Source: an uncultured Verrucomicrobiota bacterium
Lineage (GTDB): Bacteria; Verrucomicrobiota; Kiritimatiellia; CAIQIC01; Lenti-01
Reading direction: 5' to 3'
Assembly (NCBI GenBank): GCA_938003985.1
Contig: CALKWZ010000068.1
Location: 13,534-77,533 of the forward strand
Length of the DNA stretch: 64,000 nucleotides
Part shown: positions 35,419 to 43,387 of the stretch, in pieces
Layout of the letters: each line of letters begins with the position of its first letter
Numbering within the stretch: the stretch's first letter is position 1
Notes under the pieces: generated by a model
The model's input: only the letters and a program-made list of their open reading frames with translations
Databases searched by the model: none
Told to the model about the DNA's origin: nothing
Translations under genes and position numbers: made by a program

Positions 35419-36612
35419 ATGGCGGCGAAATCGGACAACGCGCAGGAAAACGCCCGGGAACTTCGGTGCCGCGTGCTGGTGGCGGGCGTCGGCGGCGGCG
35501 GCGGCAACGTCTTGGGCCATGCGCTGGCGGGCTGGAACGAGCCGCCGACCGTGGCGGCCATCAACACGGACGCGCGCGCCCTGGAGGCGACGGCCATCGG
35601 CTTGAAAGTGGCCATCGGCCGGACGGTCGCCAAGGGCATGGGCACGGGCGGCGACGCGGAACTGGGGCGGCTGGCCGCCAACGAAGACCTCGACGCGCTG
35701 CGCGCGCTGGTTTCCGGCCACGACCTGCTGCTGCTGGTGGCGGGACTCGGCGGCGGCACCGCCACCGGCGCGGCGCCCGTCCTGGCCCGCATCGCCCGCG
35801 AAGAAGGCCTGCTGGTGCTGGCCTACGTGACCCTGCCGTTCGCGTTCGAAGGGGCGCGCCGCCAGGAACAGGCCCAGGAAGGCTTGGCGGACCTGAAGCA
35901 GTCCGCCGACGCGGTCGTCTGCCTGCCCAACCAGCGGCTGCATGCGCTGCTGCCGCCCGACACGTCGTTGCCGGACGCCTTCGCCTTCGTGGACCGCATG
36001 ATGTCCGCCGGCATCCGCGGCCTCTGGACGTTGTTGGCGCGCGACAACATGCTCAACTTGGATTTTTCGGATTTGCAGACCTTGGTGGAAAACAGCGGCA
36101 ACGAGTGCTGCTTCGGCTATGGGGAAGGCCAGGGCGCCGGCAAGGCCGAACAGGCCCTGCGCGGCTTGCTGGAAGGCCCGATGCTGGAGAAGGGGCGCGT
36201 GATCGCCAATTCCGGCGCCATGATCCTGAGCGTGGCCGGCGGTCCGGACCTGTCGCTGGCGGAACTGGAGACCATCCACCGCCGGTTCCAGGAAGCGGCG
36301 CGGCCCGGGGCCCGGATTTCGATGGGCGCCGCCGTGCTGGACGACTGGACCGGACGGCTGGCCTTGACCGTGCTGGCGGCGGAACACTGGATTCCGCCGA
36401 CCAAACCCGACGCGCTGGTGATGGAAGCCGGCCCGGACGCGCCCGCCGACGAGCCGGCCGGCCGGCGGCGCAAGAACGTCCAGCAATCCGAATTGCAGCT
36501 GGGAGGCGCCAACGACCGGGGGCGGTTCCGCGACGTGGCGCCGACGATCGTCGAGGGCGCCGATCTGGACGTGCCGGTGTTCATTCGCCGCGGCATCCGG
36601 ATTCCTTCCTGA
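35419..36612 (+). CDS. ftsZ: Cell division protein FtsZ (divergent GTP-binding motif)
   Basis: FtsZ polymerises into the Z-ring. The 397-aa protein has VLVAGVGGGGGNVLGHA, AINTDARAL, the tubulin signature in the form AGLGGGTATGAAP (about 108-120; the canonical motif is GGGTGTG, so the middle Gly is Ala) and the T7 synergy loop NMLNLDFSDLQTLV with both key aspartates. A C-terminal peptide DVPVFIRRG matches the FtsA-binding tail (DIPAFLRR type). Despite divergence, order ftsQ-ftsA-ftsZ makes identity firm. GGAGG precedes the start. Whether GTPase activity is altered cannot be seen. Confidence 0.92.
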   Translation: MAAKSDNAQENARELRCRVLVAGVGGGGGNVLGHALAGWNEPPTVAAINTDARALEATAIGLKVAIGRTVAKGMGTGGDAELGRLAANEDLDALRALVSGHDLLLLVAGLGGGTATGAAPVLARIAREEGLLVLAYVTLPFAFEGARRQEQAQEGLADLKQSADAVVCLPNQRLHALLPPDTSLPDAFAFVDRMMSAGIRGLWTLLARDNMLNLDFSDLQTLVENSGNECCFGYGEGQGAGKAEQALRGLLEGPMLEKGRVIANSGAMILSVAGGPDLSLAELETIHRRFQEAARPGARISMGAAVLDDWTGRLALTVLAAEHWIPPTKPDALVMEAGPDAPADEPAGRRRKNVQQSELQLGGANDRGRFRDVAPTIVEGADLDVPVFIRRGIRIPS

Positions 36613-36690
36613 GTCGGCGTCAACGGGCTTGATTTCGGGCGCCGGAGCCGCCAAGATGCCACAACCAATTAGGGTGCGGAGGACATGACG

Positions 36691-37233
36691 ATGAAAAGCA
36701 TGAAATGGCTGGCATTGGCGTTGGCGGTTGGCTTGTGCGCGCCGGCGGCGCTGGGCGGCGCGTTGTTGACCCAGGGATCCAACGAAATCGGCATTTCCGG
36801 GCAGCTGGACACCTCGGGCGTGGCCGGCACGGATTTCGACCTGAAGGTCAAATACGCCTATTTCTTCTGGGACCGGACGTCCTTGGGTCTGCGCGGCGGG
36901 GTCGGCGACAACGACTGGTGGAGCTATTTCTCGTTGGGTACGACGGCGGAATACAACTTCACGATGCCCGAAGGCTATCGGCCGGCGATCGGCACGGACA
37001 TGGTGCCCTTGTTCCTCGGCGCGGCGATCGACTACCGGCACGTGAGCCTCGATGAAAACGAGAACGCGCTGGTCTTCAGCCTCGAAGCCGGCACCAAGCT
37101 CTTCCTGACGGATTCCACCGCGGTCGTCTTTTCGATGATCGGGGAAATGGGCACGGAAGACATCTACTACGACAAGGACGAGCCCACCGACAAGAACCTG
37201 CTGTTCGAGCTCGGGCTGCGGTTCTACTTCTAG
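36691..37233 (+). CDS. Small outer-membrane beta-barrel protein
   Basis: A 180-aa protein with a signal peptide (about 1-22, ending ALGG) and a mature part of alternating hydrophobic/polar strands (ISGQLDTSGVAGTDFDLKVK, LGTTAEYNF, AIDYRHVSLDE) ending in LRFYF with a terminal Phe, as in 8-stranded outer-membrane barrels. GGAGG is 8 bases before the ATG at 36691; the ATG at 36685 is too close. It follows ftsZ by 78 bp with its own possible promoter. No specific family recognised. Confidence 0.7.
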   Translation: MKSMKWLALALAVGLCAPAALGGALLTQGSNEIGISGQLDTSGVAGTDFDLKVKYAYFFWDRTSLGLRGGVGDNDWWSYFSLGTTAEYNFTMPEGYRPAIGTDMVPLFLGAAIDYRHVSLDENENALVFSLEAGTKLFLTDSTAVVFSMIGEMGTEDIYYDKDEPTDKNLLFELGLRFYF

Positions 37234-37258
37234 ACCAGAACCGCCGGCAACGGGACGA

Positions 37259-37283
37259 GGCGCGGCCGCGGGCCGCGCCTTTT
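37259..37283 (+). terminator. Rho-independent terminator after the barrel gene
   Basis: A 9-bp stem (37259-37267 with 37271-37279), 3-base loop and TTTT. Confidence 0.78.
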
Positions 37284-37313
37284 CCGTTTCCGCCCGCGGC
37301 GCGCCGAAAGGGA

Positions 37314-37342
37314 TTGAATTCCCGGGCGGGCTGGGGTATTGA
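37314..37342 (+). promoter_or_regulatory. Probable promoter of tRNA-Ser
   Basis: TTGAAT (37314-37319), 17-bp spacer, TATTGA (37337-37342), 40 bases before the tRNA. Confidence 0.5.
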
Positions 37343-37382
37343 TCTGCGAGTTTTTCGTCCCGCCCTCCGGCGGGACGGAGGC

Positions 37383-37473
37383 GGAGAGATGGCTGAGCGG
37401 CCTAAGGCACCCGACTCGAAATCGGGCGGGCGTTAAAAGCGTCCCGTGGGTTCAAATCCCACTCTCTCCGCCA
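37383..37473 (+). tRNA. tRNA-Ser (anticodon CGA)
   Basis: A 91-base tRNA with encoded CCA. Acceptor stem GGAGAGA/TCTCTCC, long variable arm typical of class II tRNA-Ser, T-loop TTCAAAT, anticodon stem CCCGA/TCGGG with loop CTCGAAA, giving anticodon CGA (37417-37419) for UCG codons. Confidence 0.96.
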
Positions 37474-37492
37474 TTTTTCCAGCGAGGAATCC

Positions 37493-38563
37493 ATGGCGGC
37501 GTTGCTTCTGTATCTCATCGGAGCCCGGTCGGCGGGCAAAACGGCGGTCTTCGACGCCCTGATCCAGACGCCGGAAGGACCGCATTTCGCGACGAAGGGC
37601 GCCCATCGCCTCGGGACCGTCAAGGTGCCCGACGCGCGCCTGGCCACCTTGCGGGACCTTTTCCAGCCCAAGAAGTACATTCCGGCCGAAGTCACCTTCG
37701 TGGACGTGGCGCTGCCCGCGGGCGGCGAGGGCAGCGGCTTCAGCCAGCTCAACGCGTTCCTGGGCGAGGCGGACGCCTTTGCGCTGGTGGTGCAGGCGCA
37801 TGGCGATACGGACGGCGCGGGCAAGCCGCTCGATCCGGTCGGCCAGCTCGAATCCGTGCTGCTGGATCTGGCGATGGCGGATCTGGAGAAGATCGAACGG
37901 CGCATCGAGAAGATCGAGCAGGAAGTCAAACGGGGGCTGAAGCAAAGCCTGCCCGAGCTGGCCGTGCAGCAGAAGTGCAAGGACGCCATCGACGCCGGCC
38001 AATCGCTGCGCGATCTCGAGCTGACGGCGGACGAGCAGAAGCTCGTCGCCAGTTTCTGCTTCCTGTCGCACAAGCGCGTGCTGGCGATCGCGAACGTGGG
38101 CGACGGCGATCCGGCGGGCGAGAAATGCGAAGCGCTGCGCGCCGCGTGCGCCGGAAAAGGGATCGACCTGCTGGCCTTCTGCGCGCCGCTGGAAGCCGAA
38201 ATCGCGACGCTGTCTCCGGCCGACCAGGCCGGCTTCCTGAAGGACTACGGCCTGACGGAACCCGCGCGGAACCGCCTGATCCGGACCGCCTACCACACCT
38301 TGAACCTCATCAGCTTCTTCACCGTCGGGGAAGACGAAGTCCGCGCCTGGACCATCCGCCGCGGCGACAACGCCGTGACGGCCGCCGGAAAAATCCACAC
38401 CGATCTGGCGCGCGGCTTCATCCGCGCGGAAACGGTGTCGGCGGAAATCCTGATCGAGAAGAAAACGCATGCCGCCTGCCGCGAAGCCGGCCTGTTGCGG
38501 CTCGAGGGCAAGAATTACGTCGTCCAGGACGGCGACGTGATCGAAATCCGCGCGAACGCCTGA
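37493..38563 (+). CDS. Divergent YchF-family (OLA1-like) nucleotide-binding protein
   Basis: A 356-aa protein. The P-loop is GARSAGKT at residues 10-17 instead of the canonical YchF form with Asn and Ser, and the GTVKVPDARLATLRDLFQPKK and AEVTFVDVALPAGGEGSGFS segments match YchF. The C-terminal TGS-like domain (about 275-356) is well conserved: LISFFTVGEDEVRAWTIRRG, KIHTDLARGFIRAETVSAE and NYVVQDGDVIEIR. YchF hydrolyses ATP and is tied to the ribosome and oxidative stress. Because the G-domain is divergent, this may be a paralogue rather than the housekeeping copy. The tRNA-Ser gene lies 19 bp upstream. Confidence 0.85.
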   Translation: MAALLLYLIGARSAGKTAVFDALIQTPEGPHFATKGAHRLGTVKVPDARLATLRDLFQPKKYIPAEVTFVDVALPAGGEGSGFSQLNAFLGEADAFALVVQAHGDTDGAGKPLDPVGQLESVLLDLAMADLEKIERRIEKIEQEVKRGLKQSLPELAVQQKCKDAIDAGQSLRDLELTADEQKLVASFCFLSHKRVLAIANVGDGDPAGEKCEALRAACAGKGIDLLAFCAPLEAEIATLSPADQAGFLKDYGLTEPARNRLIRTAYHTLNLISFFTVGEDEVRAWTIRRGDNAVTAAGKIHTDLARGFIRAETVSAEILIEKKTHAACREAGLLRLEGKNYVVQDGDVIEIRANA

Positions 38564-38572
38564 GCCGGCGTT

Positions 38573-39739
38573 CTACTTGAAGCAGATGCGCGAAATCAGC
38601 GCGGCGAAATCTTCGGCGCCGCTGAGCAGCTCGATTTCCACGCGCAGGAAATAGACGGGCAGGTCGCGCCGTTCGAGCAACGGCAACCGGACGGCGTCTT
38701 TCTCCGTGGTGACGATGGCCTCCGCCCCGCGGTCGCGCGCCGCGTTGATGGCGTCGAGGATTTCCTGCTGGGTGTAGCGGTGGTGGTCGGCGAAACGCTT
38801 GCGGTGCACCAGCTCGCCCCCGAGCCGCTCGAGGGATTCCTCGAATCCGCGCGGCGAGGCGATGCCCGAGAGCGCGGCGATTTTCTTGCCGCGCAGGAAA
38901 TCCAGCGGCTGGCGCGCGCCGCTGAACACGTCCTGGAAATGCCGCGGCGTGTGCCGGCATTCGGCGATTTCCGCCTGGCCGTTCAGGGCGTGGATCTGCC
39001 GGCGCAGGTCGGGGGATCCGTCGCCGTTGGACTTGGTGATGAAGATGAACGTGGCGCGGCTGAGGTGGCGGACGGATTCGCGCAGCAGGCCGCGGGGCAG
39101 GACGTAGCCGTTGTCGAAGGGGTTGGTGCGGTCGACCAGCACGATGTCCACGCGGTGCTTGAGCTTCAGGTACTGGAAGCCGTCGTCGAGGATCAGCGTG
39201 TCGCAACCGAGCTTCTGGATGGCGTAGCGGCCGGACTTCACGCGGTCCTTGTCCACGATGACGCAGACGCTGGGCAGGTTCGACGCGAGCATGTAGGGCT
39301 CGTCGCCGCCCATTTCGGAATCCAGCAGGAGCCGGTTGCCGTCGGACACCACGCGGGGGGGCTCCTGCGCCGGCGTCCGGAAGGTGAGGAGATTGACGAT
39401 CTTCTCGGCGACCGGGTCTTCCGCCTTCTTGTAGCCGCGGCTGAGGATGGCCACCTTGCGCCCGTTCTGCTGCAGCGCGCGGGCGAACACTTCCACGACG
39501 GGCGTCTTGCCGGTGCCGCCGACGGTGAGGTTGCCGATGCTGATGACCTGGCAGCCGAGGGTCTTGGAGCGGAGGATGCGGTGCTCGAACAGCGCCAGGC
39601 GCACGTTCATGATGAAGCTGTAGAGCCGCGACAGGGCCTTGAGGACGAACCGGAGGAATCCCGGCCATGCGCCGTGCAGGCGGTCGGAAACGACCGCCAG
39701 GAGGAAGATTTCCCATCGTTCGCGGGAGGACCGGGCCAT
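38573..39739 (-). CDS. lpxK: Tetraacyldisaccharide 4'-kinase (LpxK)
   Basis: LpxK phosphorylates the lipid A precursor at the inner membrane, so the cell makes lipopolysaccharide. The 388-aa protein has an N-terminal membrane-associated helix, the Walker A motif ISIGNLTVGGTGKTPVVEVF (about 66-85), LSRGYKK, GDEPYMLA, ILDDGFQYLKLKHRVDIVLV and the C-terminal VTTEKDAVRL. The ATG at 39739 gives an N-terminal extension of about 40 residues over many homologues; a start at an internal Met is possible. It converges on the YchF-like gene with a 9-bp gap. Confidence 0.93.
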   Translation of the reverse strand: MARSSRERWEIFLLAVVSDRLHGAWPGFLRFVLKALSRLYSFIMNVRLALFEHRILRSKTLGCQVISIGNLTVGGTGKTPVVEVFARALQQNGRKVAILSRGYKKAEDPVAEKIVNLLTFRTPAQEPPRVVSDGNRLLLDSEMGGDEPYMLASNLPSVCVIVDKDRVKSGRYAIQKLGCDTLILDDGFQYLKLKHRVDIVLVDRTNPFDNGYVLPRGLLRESVRHLSRATFIFITKSNGDGSPDLRRQIHALNGQAEIAECRHTPRHFQDVFSGARQPLDFLRGKKIAALSGIASPRGFEESLERLGGELVHRKRFADHHRYTQQEILDAINAARDRGAEAIVTTEKDAVRLPLLERRDLPVYFLRVEIELLSGAEDFAALISRICFK

Positions 39740-39786
39740 GCGCGCACTATGGCGGCCGGACGGGAACGGGTCAAGCGCCGGAAAAT

Positions 39787-39815
39787 TTGTGTCCGGATCG
39801 GGTTCGGGGTAGGTT
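39787..39815 (+). promoter_or_regulatory. Probable promoter of the glutathione peroxidase gene
   Basis: TTGTGT (39787-39792), 17-bp spacer, TAGGTT (39810-39815), 24 bases before the GTG start. Confidence 0.5.
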
Positions 39816-39838
39816 CTACCGCAAACGGAGGACGGAAC

Positions 39839-40411
39839 GTGAGAAACGCAACGATGATCCTGGCGCTGGCCGTCGGATTGGCCGGCGCCGCCCCCGCGCA
39901 GGAAGGAACCCCCATGCCGAGCATCTACGACTTCGCCCTGAAGGACATCGACGGCCGCGACCGGAGCCTGGCCGAGTTCAAGGGCCAGGTGCTGCTGGTG
40001 GTGAACGTGGCCAGCAAGTGCGGCTTCACCAAGCAATATGCAGGGCTGGAAAAACTGTACCAGGCCCACAAGGACCGCGGTTTCGTCGTGCTCGGGTTCC
40101 CCGCCAACGATTTCATGGGCCAGGAGCCGGGCACGGAGGCCGAAATCAAATCCTTCTGCACGCTGACCTACGGGGTGACCTTTCCGATGTTTTCCAAGAT
40201 TTCCGTCAAAGGCAAGGCCATCCACCCGCTCTACGCCTTCCTGACCGACGAAAAACTCCATCCGGGCGCCGGCGGGGCGGTCTCGTGGAACTTCAACAAG
40301 TTCCTGGTCGGTCGCGACGGCGCGATTCTCGCCCATTACGGCAGCCGTACCGCGCCCGACGATCCGGAACTGGCGGCCGCGCTCGAAAAGGCCCTGCAGG
40401 CCGCGCCCTGA
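39839..40411 (+). CDS. Secreted glutathione peroxidase-family protein
   Basis: A 190-aa thiol peroxidase. The GTG at 39839 is chosen because GGAGG lies 7 bases before it and it supplies the basic residue of a signal peptide (about 1-20, cleavage near APA-QE); an ATG at 39854 is the alternative. Active-site residues are visible: the peroxidatic cysteine in NVASKCGFTKQYAGLE (Cys, not selenocysteine), GFPANDFMGQEPG, and SWNFNKFLV. It probably uses thioredoxin-like reductant to remove peroxides in the periplasm. Confidence 0.88.
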   Translation: MRNATMILALAVGLAGAAPAQEGTPMPSIYDFALKDIDGRDRSLAEFKGQVLLVVNVASKCGFTKQYAGLEKLYQAHKDRGFVVLGFPANDFMGQEPGTEAEIKSFCTLTYGVTFPMFSKISVKGKAIHPLYAFLTDEKLHPGAGGAVSWNFNKFLVGRDGAILAHYGSRTAPDDPELAAALEKALQAAP

Positions 40412-40429
40412 GTTTTTCCGGCCGGGCGC

Positions 40430-40457
40430 TTGACGCCGGCGTCCCGGGTGGTATGGT
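40430..40457 (+). promoter_or_regulatory. Promoter of the thiamine salvage operon
   Basis: TTGACG (40430-40435), 16-bp spacer, TATGGT (40452-40457), just upstream of the TPP riboswitch. Confidence 0.62.
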
Positions 40458-40480
40458 TGCCCGCGACAACTGAATGTGGT

Positions 40481-40572
40481 CGCTAGGGGTGTCCTCGATC
40501 GAGAGGGCTGAGAGTTCCCGTAACCGGGATAACCCTTGGAACCTGTTGGATCATTCCAACGCAGGGACAGCG
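40481..40572 (+). ncRNA. TPP riboswitch (THI element) aptamer
   Basis: The conserved core is clear: AGGGGTGTCC, GGCTGAGAG, ACCCTTGGAACCTG and GGATCATTCCAACGCAGGGA, forming the three-way junction that binds thiamine pyrophosphate. It precedes cytX-thiM-thiE-thiD and should shut the operon off when TPP is plentiful, through the terminator immediately downstream. Confidence 0.96.
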
Positions 40573-40587
40573 GATCGTTTGGCACAG

Positions 40588-40626
40588 AACCGTGGTTTCT
40601 CCGATGGAACCGCGGTTTTCGTTTTT
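40588..40626 (+). terminator. TPP-riboswitch expression platform (intrinsic terminator)
   Basis: AACCGTGG (40588-40595) pairs with CCGCGGTT (40610-40617) with one G-U pair, followed by TTCGTTTTT. It ends 39 bases before the cytX start, so control is by transcription termination. Confidence 0.78.
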
Positions 40627-40665
40627 CCGCGGCAGGCTCCCCGGCGTCCGGAACTTGGAGCGCGC

Positions 40666-41928
40666 ATGACGACGAACGGGCCGGTCGAAAGCCGGGAACG
40701 CAATCTGAAGGAGTGGGATTTCTTCCTGCTGTGGGCGGGGGCGGCGATTTCGCTGTCCGAAATCTGGGCCGGCGGCCTGCTGGCGTCGTTCGGCCTGCTG
40801 GCGGGGCTGGGGCTCATCCTCTTGGGACACCTCATCGGCAACGCGCCGATGGCGCTGGGCGGGCTGATCGGCAGCCGCCACGGGGTGCCGGCCATCGTGG
40901 GCACGCGCGGCGCGCTGGGCAACCGCGGTTCGATCCTGCCCGCGATCCTGAACGTCGTGCAGCTCGTGGGCTGGACGGCGGTCATGCTGTGGATCGGCGG
41001 GCAGACGGCGGCGGGACTGGCGGGCGGAGCGGGCAGCGCCCGCGGCTGGATCGTCGCGCTGGGGCTGCTGACGACGGTCTGGGCGCTGGCGGGCAGCCGC
41101 GCGTGGAAGACGCTCCAGAAGGTCGGCGTGGTCCTGCTGCTGTTGCTGTCCGTGGCGATGACGGCGCTGGCGCTGCAAGCCTACGGCTGGCGCGAATTGC
41201 TGGCGGCGGCGCCGGCGCGGACGATGTCGGGCATGCTGGGGCTCGATCTCGTGATCGCGATGCCGATTTCATGGATGCCGCTGGTGTCCGACTACACCCG
41301 CTACGCCGCGGTGCCCGGCCGGGGCCTGCGCGGCACGTGGTGGGGCTATTTCCTCGTCAGTTCGTGGATGTTCGCGGCGGGCCTGATCGTCGCGCTGGCC
41401 ACGGGTTCGGGCGCGCCCGAGACGGCGCTGATGCAGCTGATGGGCGCGCACGGCCTGCTGGTGCCGGCGGTGGCCATCGTGCTGCTGTCCACGCTGACGA
41501 CGACGTTCCTCGACATCTATTCCAACGCGGTGTCGGCCCAGAGCCTGTTCCCGAAGGTCGGCACGCGCCCGCTGATCGCCCTGGCGGGCCTGGCGGGCAC
41601 GGCGATCGCGCTCTTTTTCGACGCGACGAAATACGAGGTCTTTTTGCTGTTCATTGGCGCGGCCTTTTGTCCGCTGTTCGGCGTGGTGCTGGCGGACTAT
41701 TTCGTCCTGAAACGGGGACGCTACGTCGCGGAGGACCTTTATTGCCGCGGACGCTACTGGTACGCCGGCGGCGTAAACGGCCGTGCGATGTTCGCGTGGG
41801 CCGCCGGATTCGGGGTCTACCGGCTGTGCGCGCAAACGGGCTTCGCGGGCGGATCGTCCATCCCGTCCCTCCTGGCGGCGGCGGCGATCTACTTGGCGAT
41901 TTCAACCGGAAAAAGGGAGCCGAAATGA
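40666..41928 (+). CDS. cytX: CytX-type hydroxymethylpyrimidine permease
   Basis: A 420-aa membrane transporter of the NCS1 (cytosine/purine/thiamine permease) family with about 12 membrane segments. Signature stretches are LLWAGAAISLSEIWAGG, GHLIGNAPMALGGLIGSRHG, NVVQLVGWTAVMLWIGG and MPISWMPLVSDYTRYA. NCS1 permeases under TPP control and next to thiM/thiE are established as importers of the thiamine precursor HMP. GGAG lies 5 bases before the ATG at 40666. The end overlaps thiM as ATGA. Confidence 0.9.
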   Translation: MTTNGPVESRERNLKEWDFFLLWAGAAISLSEIWAGGLLASFGLLAGLGLILLGHLIGNAPMALGGLIGSRHGVPAIVGTRGALGNRGSILPAILNVVQLVGWTAVMLWIGGQTAAGLAGGAGSARGWIVALGLLTTVWALAGSRAWKTLQKVGVVLLLLLSVAMTALALQAYGWRELLAAAPARTMSGMLGLDLVIAMPISWMPLVSDYTRYAAVPGRGLRGTWWGYFLVSSWMFAAGLIVALATGSGAPETALMQLMGAHGLLVPAVAIVLLSTLTTTFLDIYSNAVSAQSLFPKVGTRPLIALAGLAGTAIALFFDATKYEVFLLFIGAAFCPLFGVVLADYFVLKRGRYVAEDLYCRGRYWYAGGVNGRAMFAWAAGFGVYRLCAQTGFAGGSSIPSLLAAAAIYLAISTGKREPK

Positions 41929-42740
41929 ATCCGAAAACGATCGATGCCGCGCGGGCGGCGGACAACCTGGCGCAGGTGCGCGCCGCGAAACCGCTGGTGC
42001 ACAATATCACCAACTACGTCGTCATGAACTTCACGGCGAACGTCCTGCTGGCGGCGGGAGCGTCGCCGGTGATGGCGCACGCGCCCAACGAAGTCGAAGA
42101 AATGGTGGCTTTTGCCAAGGCGCTGGTGCTGAACATCGGCACGCTCGACGACGCCTGGATCGCATCCATGCTGAAGGCCGGGAAAAAGGCCTCGCAACTG
42201 GGGGTCCCGATCATCCTCGACCCCGTGGGCGCGGGCGCCACGAAGCTGCGCACGGAAGCGGCCAAGCGCATTTTGGCCGAGACGAAGGTAACGCTCGTGC
42301 GCGGCAACGCCTCGGAAATCCTCGCGCTGGGCGGCGGAGCCGCCAAGACGAAAGGCGTGGACGCGGCCGATTCCGTGGACGCGGCGGCGGAACGGGCCGG
42401 AGCGCTCGCGCGCGAACTGGGCGTGCCGGTGGCCATCACCGGTCCGGTGGATTACGTCACGGATGGCCGGCGCGTCGTGCGCGCGGCCAACGGCCATCCC
42501 CGGATGGGCGGCGTGACGGGCACGGGCTGCGGCGCCACGGCGATCATCGGCGCTTTCGCGGGGGTGGATTCGGATCCGGTCGCGGCGGCCGCGACGGCGC
42601 TGGCCTATTACGGGCTGGCCGGGGAATACGCGGCGGACGGCGCGGCGGGGCCGGGCACGTTCGCGGTCCGGTTCTTGGACGCGCTGCACGGGCTGACGGC
42701 GGACGAAGTCCTCCATGGGTGCAAGATCCGCGCGGGCTGA
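41925..42740 (+). CDS. thiM: Hydroxyethylthiazole kinase (ThiM)
   Basis: ThiM phosphorylates the thiazole alcohol salvaged from thiamine breakdown. The 271-aa ribokinase-fold protein has LVHNITNYVVMNFTANVLLA, GASPVMAHAPNEVEEM, LDPVGAGATKLRTEAA, RGNASEI and GTGCGATAIIGAF with the catalytic cysteine. Start and stop overlap or abut neighbours (ATGA with cytX; thiE starts 2 bp after the stop), a tightly coupled operon. Confidence 0.96.
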   Translation: MNPKTIDAARAADNLAQVRAAKPLVHNITNYVVMNFTANVLLAAGASPVMAHAPNEVEEMVAFAKALVLNIGTLDDAWIASMLKAGKKASQLGVPIILDPVGAGATKLRTEAAKRILAETKVTLVRGNASEILALGGGAAKTKGVDAADSVDAAAERAGALARELGVPVAITGPVDYVTDGRRVVRAANGHPRMGGVTGTGCGATAIIGAFAGVDSDPVAAAATALAYYGLAGEYAADGAAGPGTFAVRFLDALHGLTADEVLHGCKIRAG

Positions 42741-42742
42741 AA

Positions 42743-43387
42743 ATGGGCGCCGTTGACTACAGCCTGTACCTGGTGACCGACCGCGCGCTGGCGCGCGGGC
42801 GGACGACGGCCGAGATCGTCCGCGCGGCGGTGGCCGGCGGCGTCACTTGCGTGCAGTTGCGCGAGAAAAACGGCGGCACGCGCGAGTTCATCGAGGAAGC
42901 GCGGGCGGTGCAGGCGGCGCTGCGGGGCACGGGCGTGCCGTTGATCGTCAACGACCGGGTGGACGTCGCCCTGGCGGTCGGCGCGGACGGCGTGCATCTG
43001 GGGCAGGGGGACATGCCGCTGGCCGATGCCCGGCGCTTGGGACCACCGCGCTGGATCGTCGGCATTTCCGCGGAGTCGGTGGAAGACGCGGTCCGCGCGG
43101 AGCGGGATGGTGCCGACTACGTCGGCGTCAGTCCGGTGTTCGCGACGCCGACCAAGACCGACCACGCGGCGCCGCTGGGGCTGGATGGCTTGCGGGCGAT
43201 CCGGGCGGCGACGAAGTTGCCGCTGGTCGCCATCGGCGGCCTCCATGCGGGCAACGCGCGGAAAACGATTCGGGCCGGCGCGGACGGCTTGGCGGTCGTC
43301 TCGGCCATCGTCGCGGCGGACGATCCGCGTACGGCGGCGGAAATCCTGCGGCGGGAGATCGCCGCGGCGAAGGGAGCGGCGGAATGA
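42743..43387 (+). CDS. thiE: Thiamine-phosphate synthase (ThiE)
   Basis: ThiE joins HMP-PP and thiazole phosphate to give thiamine phosphate. The 214-aa TIM barrel shows YLVTDR, CVQLREKNGGTREFIEEA, LIVNDRVDVALAVGADGVHL, GQGDMPLADAR, VGVSPVFATPTKTDH and VAIGGLHAGN. It lies between thiM and thiD in the same operon and overlaps thiD as ATGA. Confidence 0.96.
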   Translation: MGAVDYSLYLVTDRALARGRTTAEIVRAAVAGGVTCVQLREKNGGTREFIEEARAVQAALRGTGVPLIVNDRVDVALAVGADGVHLGQGDMPLADARRLGPPRWIVGISAESVEDAVRAERDGADYVGVSPVFATPTKTDHAAPLGLDGLRAIRAATKLPLVAIGGLHAGNARKTIRAGADGLAVVSAIVAADDPRTAAEILRREIAAAKGAAE

